A stretch of 6,011 nt of DNA from Campylobacteraceae bacterium (GCA_027063325.1 JAMOSA010000259.1:1-6011); one strand, 5' to 3'. Counted from the stretch's first letter, positions 1 through 6,011 are shown. Notes: a model not told the origin generated them from the sequence alone. Translations and numbers: made by a program.

Positions 1-980
1 GGCAACTTATATCTATACTCAAAACCTATTAAATCACTAAGCTTATGATCTCTAAAAGCAATAGATAATCCCTTGTAACTATACCTTTGATATAGTCTAT
101 CTCTACTATTATCATCTAATGAAGCAAATAGTATAGCTTCATCTGTAGCTATCCACTCTATACCAAAGTTTTGATATATACCTATAGTATCTTCACTCAC
201 TGCACCTTCAGCAGGCCACATACCGCAAGGATTTTTATCAAAATATTTACTATATAACTCTATAGCTTCTCTTACTTGCAGTTTGGCATCTTCTACCAAT
301 GGTATGGCATTAGCAGGAGTTGTAGTGTTTGGATTTGCTTTTATGGCATTATCCATAGATACAAGAAGTGGAAGTATAGGGTGATTTTTGGGTGTCGTAC
401 TCACTTCTATCTGATTTGAATTTTGCATATCTTTATATAATGGCAAAATTTTAGGAATAAAAGATATTAAATATTCAATAAGTTCTATCTTTTGGGTATG
501 GGAATAATTTCCATTTTGCTCTATCAAATTGGCAATATATGGCTCTTGACGCAGATAATTACCACACCATGAGAGTAAAAACAATACAATCAATTCATCT
601 AACTCTTTATCACTGTAATTACTCTTTTTGTACAATTGTTCAAATCTTGGTAGAGGTTTTACCATAGTATCATATTGGGCTGAATTGCATATATTGATTA
701 TATACTCTCTCTCACTACTGCCCAAATGAAATAGAGGCAGCGATATTAGATGTAGAAATTTATCTCTTGATACCCCATATTTTATATATAACTCCATCTG
801 TTCAATCAAAGGGGGTGTTATATTAAATGTTGCTTTTAGATTAGGGTATTTAGAGAGAATCCAAGGCATATCATAGTAATCTTTGATAGAATGCAAGAAC
901 ACCCATGGCATCTGCATTATACCATCATTTTGATAGTCTGGTTGATGCATATGCCAAAGAAATGTAAGGTTTATAGACAT
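1..980 (-). CDS. GH57 family glycosidase/glucanotransferase (C-terminus beyond left edge)
   Basis: This is an alpha-glucan-active enzyme of glycoside hydrolase family 57 (amylase/4-alpha-glucanotransferase/branching-enzyme type), probably cytoplasmic because no signal peptide is visible. The 326 visible residues hold HMHQPDY at 10-16 near the N-terminus, TTPKNHPILPLL at 195-206, GMWPAEGAVSE with the expected catalytic nucleophile Glu258, WIATDE at 276-281 and FRDHKLSDLIGF at 309-320. These match the ordered conserved regions of the family. The general-acid Asp, usually in a DGEN-like motif roughly 100 residues after the nucleophile, lies outside the window. The ATG is 6 bases after the stop of the upstream nucleotidyltransferase gene, with a modest AAGAG ribosome-binding site overlapping that stop, so the two are co-transcribed and probably translationally coupled. 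The start is supported because HMHQP normally sits within the first 20 residues. The exact reaction (hydrolysis, transfer or branching) cannot be decided from this part. Confidence 0.9.
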   Translation of the reverse strand, partial: MSINLTFLWHMHQPDYQNDGIMQMPWVFLHSIKDYYDMPWILSKYPNLKATFNITPPLIEQMELYIKYGVSRDKFLHLISLPLFHLGSSEREYIINICNSAQYDTMVKPLPRFEQLYKKSNYSDKELDELIVLFLLSWCGNYLRQEPYIANLIEQNGNYSHTQKIELIEYLISFIPKILPLYKDMQNSNQIEVSTTPKNHPILPLLVSMDNAIKANPNTTTPANAIPLVEDAKLQVREAIELYSKYFDKNPCGMWPAEGAVSEDTIGIYQNFGIEWIATDEAILFASLDDNSRDRLYQRYSYKGLSIAFRDHKLSDLIGFEYRYKL

Positions 981-986
981 AAAATA

Positions 987-3503
987 CTACTCTTTTCTCC
1001 AATTCTCAATTTTAGACAAGTATCTATCTTTGATAGCTTCTCCATCTTTTTCATTGGTTGATTGAATATACAAATTTAAATACTCACCATAAGAGTCTGG
1101 AATCATTAGTACCCAATCTGTATCACTCTCCCAAATTTTAACTCCATCAATAGTAGAACTCTTTTTACCCTTTGCCTCTTCGAGGAATTTTCTCATCATC
1201 TTGCCCTTTAGGGATTGTGGACAATCAATCTTATCTCTTTTGTAGTAGTGACAAGAGATGGTTTGGGCAATTTGAGAGATCTTGACACCATGTCTTTGAA
1301 TCATCTCTAATATCTTCAAGGTCGCAAACATTGCATCTCTATGCAGTTGAAACTCTGTAAAGGCATAGTTACCATCAATTGTGGCTATCAAATCATACTC
1401 TCTCAACTCTTTTGCCTTAAAACTACTATATACACCTCTAACAATTTCTACATTCTCATACTCCAACAAATCAGGAGCCCATGTAGGTAGATATACTCTC
1501 ATCTTCCTACCCAATCTTTTACCCTCTAAATCAAGTAGCTTTAGTACTATAGGGATACCTCTAAGCTTATCATAATAGTTTCCTTTATCATCTACAAAAG
1601 CTATTCTTTGACCACCAGGATATATCAAGAATCCTATATCAAGATTTAGTGATGTAACAATAGCCTTTAAATCTTTTACCGATTTATCTTCCTGACTTTT
1701 TAATGAAGAGAGTATATTGCTGTGACTTTGAGAATTTAGTGATATCGCATCTAGTCCCAAATCTGAAAGTACTAGTGGAAATGCATCTCCAGCAATTCCA
1801 TTCATATAATCAACAACAACTCTTAGAGGTCTTGAGTGCAAAGCTTTAGTATCTACAGCAGATACAAGAGAACTTCTATAATTATGACACTCACTAAAAT
1901 GTAAACTCTCTTTAATCTCACCAATTTTTGTAAAATCAACTCTTCTAAATTTTTCATTAAAAAATGATTTTTCGATAGATTTTGATGTATTTGTATCTAT
2001 AATAAGTGCAAATTCATTATAAAAATTTATCTCTGTAGCAGTAGCATCATCTATATTCCTGCGGAAGTATGCACCACCTAAAATTTTTGCATCTTTTGAT
2101 ATTTCATATCTCAATACTGCTGGTGGAACACTTTTGAGATCTATTACATTGACTCCTGCAGAGAGTAATCCTCCCAAAAATGCTCTTTTTAACATTCTTG
2201 AACTCTTTCCATGATCTCTTGCTACTGCAATAGTAGAACCTTCTGGAAACTCAGAAGCAAATGCTTCGGCAAGTTTTGTAACCATTTCACAACTAAGCTC
2301 TACATTTGTTTTACCTACAACACTGCCTCTAAGAAAGAGTGAATTTTTATATTTGTTACCCCACACCATATTGTTACTTACAATAGAGGCTGGTTCTATC
2401 TCTTTGTGTGGCCATATAGTAACATCTTGGTCAAATCTCACAAGCTTACCTACACTACACCCCTCTGCTAAGATTAAACCAGCTTTTGCTGTTACATTAT
2501 CACCTATTACATTATCATTACAAATAACTCCATTATCCAGTACAAATCTCTTGCCTATTTCTATATTACTCCAAAGTACAGAGTTGCGTATTTTTGATTC
2601 TTCTCCAATAGTTACATTATCTCCTATTGAACAATTATTTAATTTACTTCCCTTTCCTATCTTTACATTATTGCCAACTACAACATTACCCAAAATCTCT
2701 ACAGATTTATCAATTGTACTATCTCCAGTCAGATACAATTTACCATCTGGATACTCTATAACATCTCCTGGAATCTTGAAATTCAATCTCTCATTTAATA
2801 TATCATCAAATACTTCTCTATAACTGTCTGGATTACCTACATCTCTCCAGTATCCAGAGGCATTATAACCCATCAAATCAATCCCCTCTTTCATCAACAG
2901 AGGAAATAGATCTTTGGCAAAATCAAAATTTTCATTTACAGGAATATAATCTAAAATCTCAGGTTCAATTACATATATACCGGTATTTATTGTATCACTA
3001 AATACTTCACCCCAACTCGGTTTTTCTAAAAACTTCTCAATTTTACCATCTTCATTGGCTATAACTACACCAAACTGTAAGGGATTTTCAACTGAAGTGA
3101 GTGTAATAGTAAGCTTGGAATTTTTTGTTCTATGGTAATCAAATATCGGTTCAAACTCAAAATCTGTTACCAAATCACCACTTACTATTACAAAAGTGGT
3201 ATCAAGGTACTCTCTACCAAATCCAACGGCTCCTGCCGTTCCATAATCATCATCCGGCAATACATAATGTATTGTTATGCCCCACTTACTACCATCTCCA
3301 AAATAATTTTTAATAACATCAGGTTTGAAATAAAGGAGTATTACTACCTCTTTGATACCAACATCTATGAGTCTGTTTAATGTATGCTCCATCATTGGCA
3401 AATTTACAATCGGAAGCATAGGTTTTGGAATTGAATTGGTCAAAGGCTGTATCCTTGTACCAAAACCACCTGCCATCATTACAGCTTTTATATCTCTTGA
3501 CAT
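987..3503 (-). CDS. Sugar-1-phosphate nucleotidyltransferase fused to beta-helix and degenerate phosphohexomutase domain
   Basis: The 838-residue protein has three parts. Residues 1-240 are a GT-A-like nucleotidyltransferase that joins a sugar-1-phosphate to an NTP: GGFGTR at 12-17, PKPMLPI at 26-32, metal-site SGD at 108-110, EKP at 160-162, NTGIY at 173-177 and WRDVGNPDSY at 219-228. Residues about 260-375 are hexapeptide repeats of a left-handed beta-helix (IGDNVTIG and similar). Residues about 390-838 resemble phosphomannomutase/phosphoglucomutase. Similar fusions in cyanobacteria and actinobacteria are usually labelled mannose-1-phosphate guanylyltransferase, but that name is rarely tested. 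Beside GH57 and CBM48 genes, activation of glucose-1-phosphate is equally plausible, so I give no symbol. The mutase part lacks the catalytic Ser-His-Asn-Pro loop (YFRRNIDD at 479-486) and the DGDGDR metal loop (YPGGQR at 628-633), so it is probably inactive. The ATG has an AAAGG site 6 bases upstream. It is the first gene of an operon with the GH57 gene. Confidence 0.9.
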   Translation of the reverse strand: MSRDIKAVMMAGGFGTRIQPLTNSIPKPMLPIVNLPMMEHTLNRLIDVGIKEVVILLYFKPDVIKNYFGDGSKWGITIHYVLPDDDYGTAGAVGFGREYLDTTFVIVSGDLVTDFEFEPIFDYHRTKNSKLTITLTSVENPLQFGVVIANEDGKIEKFLEKPSWGEVFSDTINTGIYVIEPEILDYIPVNENFDFAKDLFPLLMKEGIDLMGYNASGYWRDVGNPDSYREVFDDILNERLNFKIPGDVIEYPDGKLYLTGDSTIDKSVEILGNVVVGNNVKIGKGSKLNNCSIGDNVTIGEESKIRNSVLWSNIEIGKRFVLDNGVICNDNVIGDNVTAKAGLILAEGCSVGKLVRFDQDVTIWPHKEIEPASIVSNNMVWGNKYKNSLFLRGSVVGKTNVELSCEMVTKLAEAFASEFPEGSTIAVARDHGKSSRMLKRAFLGGLLSAGVNVIDLKSVPPAVLRYEISKDAKILGGAYFRRNIDDATATEINFYNEFALIIDTNTSKSIEKSFFNEKFRRVDFTKIGEIKESLHFSECHNYRSSLVSAVDTKALHSRPLRVVVDYMNGIAGDAFPLVLSDLGLDAISLNSQSHSNILSSLKSQEDKSVKDLKAIVTSLNLDIGFLIYPGGQRIAFVDDKGNYYDKLRGIPIVLKLLDLEGKRLGRKMRVYLPTWAPDLLEYENVEIVRGVYSSFKAKELREYDLIATIDGNYAFTEFQLHRDAMFATLKILEMIQRHGVKISQIAQTISCHYYKRDKIDCPQSLKGKMMRKFLEEAKGKKSSTIDGVKIWESDTDWVLMIPDSYGEYLNLYIQSTNEKDGEAIKDRYLSKIENWRKE

Positions 3504-3627
3504 ATCACACCTTTCTACATATTATTTTAAATGCACCAATGTATGGTCACATATATAGCTAGTAGCATACCACTACACATACTCATATAACAGTTCCATA
3601 AATATTTTTATATCTATAAGTATTAGT
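3504..3627 (-). other. Intergenic spacer between CBM48 gene and nucleotidyltransferase gene
   Basis: This is 124 AT-rich bases. It holds an imperfect 6-bp hairpin at 3560-3575 (minus strand TAGTGG-TATG-CTACTA, one G-U pair) that is not followed by a T-run, so it is not a convincing terminator. I found no promoter that leaves room for the downstream ribosome-binding site. Read-through from the CBM48 promoter into the nucleotidyltransferase/GH57 pair is therefore possible but unproven. Confidence 0.5.
3510..3514 (-). promoter_or_regulatory. Ribosome-binding site of the nucleotidyltransferase-mutase gene
   Basis: AAAGG on the minus strand lies 6 bases before the ATG at 3503-3501. It supports that start, as does the conserved AGGFGTR motif falling right after the first ten residues. 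Confidence 0.7.
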
Positions 3628-3906
3628 TTATAACTCTAATACTGAATTTAGGCTTCCAAATGGTGAAGATACAGTAGGTAGGGTATCATCTGTAATCCAA
3701 TCGCTACTATCAGTAATATATCCAAACTCATATAGACTGTTAGCAGGTAAAATTTTTGTAATATAAAAATCTCCGTTTTTCTTCTGCTTCATTGGTGATA
3801 ATTTCCAATCATCCCAACTCCCCTTTAGACTCATACCCTTACAGTCATCCGCACTTACTGTAAAAGTTACCCAACACTTTTTGCCATTTTTCTTTACTTT
3901 TATCAT
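3628..3906 (-). CDS. Stand-alone CBM48 / isoamylase N-terminal (AMPK-type glycogen-binding) domain protein
   Basis: This 92-residue protein consists of a single early-set immunoglobulin-like carbohydrate-binding domain with no catalytic part. The pattern is VTFTVSADD (13-21), LKGSWDDW (27-34), PMKQKKNGDFYI (38-49), LYEFGYITDSSDWITDD (58-74) and FGSLNSVLEL (83-92). This aligns with the AMPK beta glycogen-binding module. Trp34, Trp70 and Asn87 correspond to the two tryptophans and the asparagine that contact glucan there, while the AMPK lysine position is not conserved. There is no signal peptide, so it should be cytoplasmic. It lies upstream of, and points towards, the nucleotidyltransferase and GH57 genes, suggesting a role at glycogen granules as a targeting or accessory protein. 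That role is inferred from binding-domain type and neighbours. The ATG has AAAAGG 7 bases upstream and its own promoter candidate. Confidence 0.82.
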   Translation of the reverse strand: MIKVKKNGKKCWVTFTVSADDCKGMSLKGSWDDWKLSPMKQKKNGDFYITKILPANSLYEFGYITDSSDWITDDTLPTVSSPFGSLNSVLEL

Positions 3907-3913
3907 AACCTGA

Positions 3914-3919
3914 CCTTTT
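3914..3919 (-). promoter_or_regulatory. Ribosome-binding site of the CBM48 gene
   Basis: AAAAGG on the minus strand with a 7-base spacer to the ATG at 3906-3904. It supports this start, which begins with a short lysine-rich segment typical of such domains. Confidence 0.65.
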
Positions 3920-3943
3920 AATATAGATGATTTTTTAGAATGT

Positions 3944-3952
3944 ATAATACCA
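3944..3952 (-). promoter_or_regulatory. Extended -10 promoter of the CBM48 gene
   Basis: Minus-strand TGGTATTAT is an extended -10 element (TG, one base, then TATTAT, one mismatch to TATAAT). Transcription would start near 3937 and give a leader of about 30 bases that includes the ribosome-binding site. There is no good TTGACA at the usual distance (TTGTGA lies 21 bases upstream), which fits the weak -35 conservation known for Campylobacterota sigma-70 promoters. An ATAAC-TTAG-GTTAT inverted repeat at 3983-3996 lies just upstream and could be an operator, though its short arms make this weak. Confidence 0.5.
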
Positions 3953-4130
3953 TTTTAAACAGAAAAATTATCACAAAAGTAAATAACTTAGGTTATGCAG
4001 ATGAAATCTTACTATTCAATGTTCAATAAAACTTTACTCTTTTTACCGACAGTTTGGTTTTAAAGTATATAAATTCACTAATGATAGTATCAAGAGATGG
4101 AAAAGTTTGAGATTTAAACTAAAAGTAAAA
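3953..4130. other. Gene-free spacer between tRNA-Gly and the CBM48 promoter
   Basis: AT-rich sequence with no credible reading frame. On the minus strand, straight after the tRNA-Gly CCA, there is TTTTACTTTT. A little further on is a weak AGTTT/AAACT hairpin (4120-4104) followed by TTT. Either could help end the tRNA transcript, but the stem has only five mostly A-T pairs. Confidence 0.35.
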
Positions 4131-4205
4131 TGGAGCGGGAGACGGGATTCGAACCCGCGACCCCAACCTTGGCAAGGTTGTGCTCTACCCCTGAGCTACT
4201 CCCGC
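4131..4205 (-). tRNA. tRNA-Gly (anticodon GCC)
   Basis: A complete 75-base cloverleaf. The acceptor stem GCGGGAG pairs with CTCCCGC, the D arm is GCTC...GAGC, the anticodon stem is CAACC/GGTTG around loop TTGCCAA (anticodon GCC), and the T arm is GCGGG-TTCGAAT-CCCGT. The discriminator is U, as usual for bacterial tRNA-Gly, and the CCA end is encoded (4133-4131). It reads GGC and GGU codons. It is the second gene of a two-tRNA transcript. Confidence 0.97.
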
Positions 4206-4214
4206 AATATATAG

Positions 4215-4299
4215 TGGTACCTCGGGCCGGAGTCGAACCGGCACACCCGAAGGTGGCAGATTTTGAATCTACTGTGTCTACCAATTCCACCACCGAGGC
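4215..4299 (-). tRNA. tRNA-Leu (anticodon CAA)
   Basis: An 85-base class II tRNA. The acceptor stem is GCCTCGG/CCGAGGT, with a G-U first pair as in E. coli tRNA-Leu(UAA). The anticodon stem is GTAGA/TCTGC around loop TTCAAAA (anticodon CAA, reading UUG). The long variable arm is CACC-TTCG-GGTG and the T arm is GCCGG-TTCGACT-CCGGC. The discriminator is A and the CCA is encoded. It lies 9 bases upstream of tRNA-Gly, so both are processed from one transcript. Confidence 0.97.
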
Positions 4300-4319
4300 A
4301 AAGTTTTTGAAGTGGTAGA

Positions 4320-4325
4320 ATTGTA
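4320..4325 (-). promoter_or_regulatory. -10 element of the tRNA-Leu/tRNA-Gly operon
   Basis: Minus-strand TACAAT (one mismatch to TATAAT) sits 20 bases before the first base of tRNA-Leu, giving a short 5' leader of about 13 bases. I see no clear -35 hexamer, only periodic A/T tracts upstream. Confidence 0.4.
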
Positions 4326-4376
4326 TTCAATATTTACTTAATATTTGCTTATATTGCCTTAACTTTTAAATCTGTC

Positions 4377-4389
4377 TATATATATATAT
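4377..4389. repeat. (TA)n dinucleotide run
   Basis: Six and a half TA units lie about 80 bases upstream of tRNA-Leu. This is a short simple repeat, and it may just be part of the A/T-rich upstream region of the tRNA promoter. Confidence 0.6.
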
Positions 4390-4598
4390 GACAATATGGT
4401 TTTTTTTGATGTTTTTTGTAATAGTCTTGATGATAATTTTTGGCTTTATAAAACTTACTTGATCAACCACAATCTAAATCAAATTTAAAGCTAGAGTTAA
4501 ATAGTAGAAAAATTTGCTATAAAAGAGGTCAAGATATAATCAAAAGTACCTACCACAACCCTTATGATATAACAATCAATCCAATTATAATATCTTTC

Positions 4599-4623
4599 AT
4601 AACAGCCCCTTTGGGACTATTAT
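4599..4623 (-). terminator. Hairpin downstream of the ATP-grasp/HhH gene (possible terminator)
   Basis: On the minus strand the arms ATAATAGTCCC and GGGGCTGTTAT pair over 11 positions (two G-U) around an AAA loop. It starts 21 bases after the stop codon of the ATP-grasp gene. The G-U pairs become mismatches on the plus strand, so the minus transcript is the one that folds. The following bases are GAAAGATATT rather than a U-run, so this is not a canonical intrinsic terminator. It may serve as a 3' stabilising stem or as a structure hiding the AGGGG at its 3' arm. Confidence 0.45.
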
Positions 4624-4644
4624 AACTATTTATTTGTAAACTTG

Positions 4645-6011
4645 CTATTTACTCTTGATAGCTAGATACTTTTTGAGTTTTTCCAATTTCTTTTCACCTA
4701 TTCCTTTGATATTCAAAAGATCTTCTAACTTTTTGAATAATCCATTTTTGTCTCTATACTCTACAATAGCTTTTGCTATCTTCTCATCTATCCCTTTGAT
4801 TTTTGAAAGTATCCCCTCTGAAGCACTGTTTAAATCCTCTTTTGTGTGTAAATCTTTTGCCCACACTTTTAGAGTCTGTTTATCAATTCCCTCTATCTCC
4901 AAAAGCTCTTCAAGGGATTTAATTTTATGCTCTTTTGTATATTTGAGTACCTCAACTGCAATCTCTTCATCCATACCATGTAGTGTCATAAGTTCAGTCA
5001 AAGTTACATCTTCTAGTGCTATAGAGTCATCTTCAAGTTCATCTTGAATCTCTTCACCCTTTTTAGCCTCTACTTTTACTTCATCTGGCAATTCATCTTC
5101 ATCTTTGATATTTTCTAACAAGTGAGAGTTATCAGGTATATCCTCTGGTACACTCTCTTCAGTTAACTCTACATCCCATTTGGCATCTTTATCATGTACA
5201 TAGTATGCCCCATCAGCCGAAGGTACATATTTGCTAAACTCAATATGTCTCATGGTTCTAAGCAAAGATGGATTGATTTTGCCAAGCTCTTCCCAATTGT
5301 ATAGAGGAAAATGAGGCTTTTTGAATCTACCTTCACTAAAATCCCACATCAGATATTGACCTATCCAGTCTCTAAAGTAAGGGAATGCTGCAAAAGCAGT
5401 AGCACACTCAAGAATATAGTACTTGCCATCATACTCTGCTATATCACAAGCCCAATACTCAGCTTTTGCTGCTTTACTGGCTTCTACTGCAAGTTCCAAT
5501 GCACCCATTGGTACACCATCATATGTCATATACCCGCCCTGAGAAGTATTAGTCAGATCCATATCTTCTCCAGCAACTCTCCAAAATGCACATGCTGGTT
5601 TGTGTCCTATTAACATTACACGAATATCTGCTCTTAGGGGAATACACTCTTGAATATACATAGGGTGATACTTCTTTTTGTCAAAGAGGGCTTTTGCTTC
5701 CTCTTTTGATTTTACTTTATGTACATAATATCCACCATAGTTTGATGGTCCATATGAGCGTTTGACTATAATAGGATATTCACACTCTTCTAAATATTTA
5801 TATCCCTCCTCTTTGTTATAAAAGATTTTTGTTTTTGGTGCAGAGAGATTATGTTTTTCACAAAACAGAGTTACATTTTCTTTTGATTTATTTGCAAACT
5901 GAGTCTCAATAGATGGTACAAATCTAACATTTGGCAAAGCTTTGGCAATTTCACGGAATGTTTCATAAGCAGTAGCTGGAATATTGCCTATTAAAATATC
6001 AATCTTTTTTC
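4645..6011 (-). CDS. RimK-like ATP-grasp protein with acidic linker and C-terminal HhH (ComEA-like) repeats; N-terminus beyond right edge
   Basis: The frame stays open to the right edge: 454 codons from 6009. A TTG at 5937 could be taken as a start, but conserved-looking sequence (DILIGNIPATAYETFREIAK) continues upstream, so the true start lies outside. Numbered from the edge, residues about 40-225 are an ATP-grasp domain of the carboxylate-amine ligase type: IVKRSYG (Lys83), IQECI (Glu121), ADIRVMLIG, RVAG...LTNTSQGG (Asn154) and CDIAEYDGKYYILECAT (Asp189, Glu201). The Asn that normally follows Glu by two places is Ala203. Residues 280-335 are an acidic linker with about 40 percent Asp/Glu. 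Residues 336-450 hold four helix-hairpin-helix units, the last pair very like ComEA (YRDKNGLFKKLEDLL, then GIGEKKLEKLKKYL). The substrate is unknown. The nearest downstream genes are tRNAs, so context gives no hint. Confidence 0.85.
   Translation of the reverse strand, partial: KKIDILIGNIPATAYETFREIAKALPNVRFVPSIETQFANKSKENVTLFCEKHNLSAPKTKIFYNKEEGYKYLEECEYPIIVKRSYGPSNYGGYYVHKVKSKEEAKALFDKKKYHPMYIQECIPLRADIRVMLIGHKPACAFWRVAGEDMDLTNTSQGGYMTYDGVPMGALELAVEASKAAKAEYWACDIAEYDGKYYILECATAFAAFPYFRDWIGQYLMWDFSEGRFKKPHFPLYNWEELGKINPSLLRTMRHIEFSKYVPSADGAYYVHDKDAKWDVELTEESVPEDIPDNSHLLENIKDEDELPDEVKVEAKKGEEIQDELEDDSIALEDVTLTELMTLHGMDEEIAVEVLKYTKEHKIKSLEELLEIEGIDKQTLKVWAKDLHTKEDLNSASEGILSKIKGIDEKIAKAIVEYRDKNGLFKKLEDLLNIKGIGEKKLEKLKKYLAIKSK

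Larger units (their letters stand above)
4326..4644. other. Gene-free region between the tRNA operon and the ATP-grasp gene
   Basis: Together with the promoter below it, this makes about 345 bases without a supported gene. It holds the hairpin at 4599-4623, a (TA)6T run at 4377-4389, a T8 and a T6 run at 4400-4417, and a TTGATCAA palindrome at 4459-4466. Only tiny frames without family resemblance occur: 12 codons at 4600-4562 minus, and about 30 codons starting at 4396 plus with no ribosome-binding site. Nothing else is recognisable. Confidence 0.5.

Noticed and set aside
2353..2823. Plus-strand frame of 156 codons
   Set aside because: It is antisense to the beta-helix part of the nucleotidyltransferase fusion. 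The repeated hexapeptide codons keep the opposite frame open, and it shows no domain of its own.
3521..3550. Possible promoter (GTGACC, 18 bases, AATAAT) before the nucleotidyltransferase gene
   Set aside because: The implied transcription start near 3514 would fall on the ribosome-binding site itself, leaving no usable leader.
3560..3575. Small inverted repeat as a terminator between the CBM48 and nucleotidyltransferase genes
   Set aside because: The stem is only six pairs with one G-U and has no T-run after it.
3943..3948. TATAAT on the plus strand, overlapping the CBM48 -10 element, as a divergent promoter
   Set aside because: No gene follows on the plus strand, and the reverse complement of an A/T-rich -10 often resembles a -10 by chance.
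4131..4299. tRNA genes as an integration site for a mobile element
   Set aside because: No repeat of a tRNA 3' end, integrase or phage-like gene is visible in the window.
4130..4318. Plus-strand frame of 62 codons starting MERETGFEPATP
   Set aside because: It is the antisense of the two tRNA genes. This translation is a well-known spurious product of tRNA complements and is often mis-annotated as a protein.
4396..4491. Short plus-strand frame starting MVFFDVFCNSLDDNF
   Set aside because: It has no ribosome-binding site, begins in a T-run, shows no family resemblance, and every supported gene here is on the other strand.
4655..5047. Plus-strand frame of 130 codons rich in Ser and Phe
   Set aside because: It is antisense to the acidic linker and HhH repeats. 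Its composition is just the complement of Glu/Lys-rich codons.
5311..5613. Plus-strand frame of 100 codons
   Set aside because: It lies wholly inside the ATP-grasp domain on the other strand and has no recognisable motif.

Overview
The window is AT-rich, and every gene I can support lies on the minus strand. Codon use, the tRNA sequences and the gene types suggest a low-GC Campylobacterota-like bacterium, perhaps of the Sulfurimonas/Sulfurovum kind. That placement is a judgement from sequence style, not a search result.

In the direction of transcription (right to left), the layout is as follows. At the right edge is a gene cut by the window (6011-4645), which encodes a RimK-like ATP-grasp domain followed by an acidic linker and four helix-hairpin-helix units. 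A gene-free stretch of about 345 bases follows, with a strong 11-bp hairpin just downstream of that gene. Next comes a two-gene tRNA operon, tRNA-Leu(CAA) then tRNA-Gly(GCC), 9 bases apart. After a 224-base gap there is a 92-residue stand-alone CBM48/isoamylase-N-type glycogen-binding domain protein (3906-3628) with a recognisable extended -10 promoter. Then, 124 bases on, comes an 838-residue fusion of a sugar-nucleotidyltransferase, a left-handed beta-helix and a phosphohexomutase-like region (3503-987). Six bases after its stop a GH57 glycosidase begins (980 to the left edge, incomplete).

The left half reads as a storage-polysaccharide (glycogen/alpha-glucan) locus: a sugar-1-phosphate activating enzyme, a GH57 alpha-glucan-active enzyme and a small glucan-binding protein. 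The mutase half of the fusion has lost its catalytic phosphoserine loop and its metal-binding loop, so it is probably regulatory or structural. The right-hand ATP-grasp/HhH protein is the least familiar item. Its architecture joins a ligase-type fold to a ComEA-like module normally associated with DNA binding, and its substrate cannot be read from this window.
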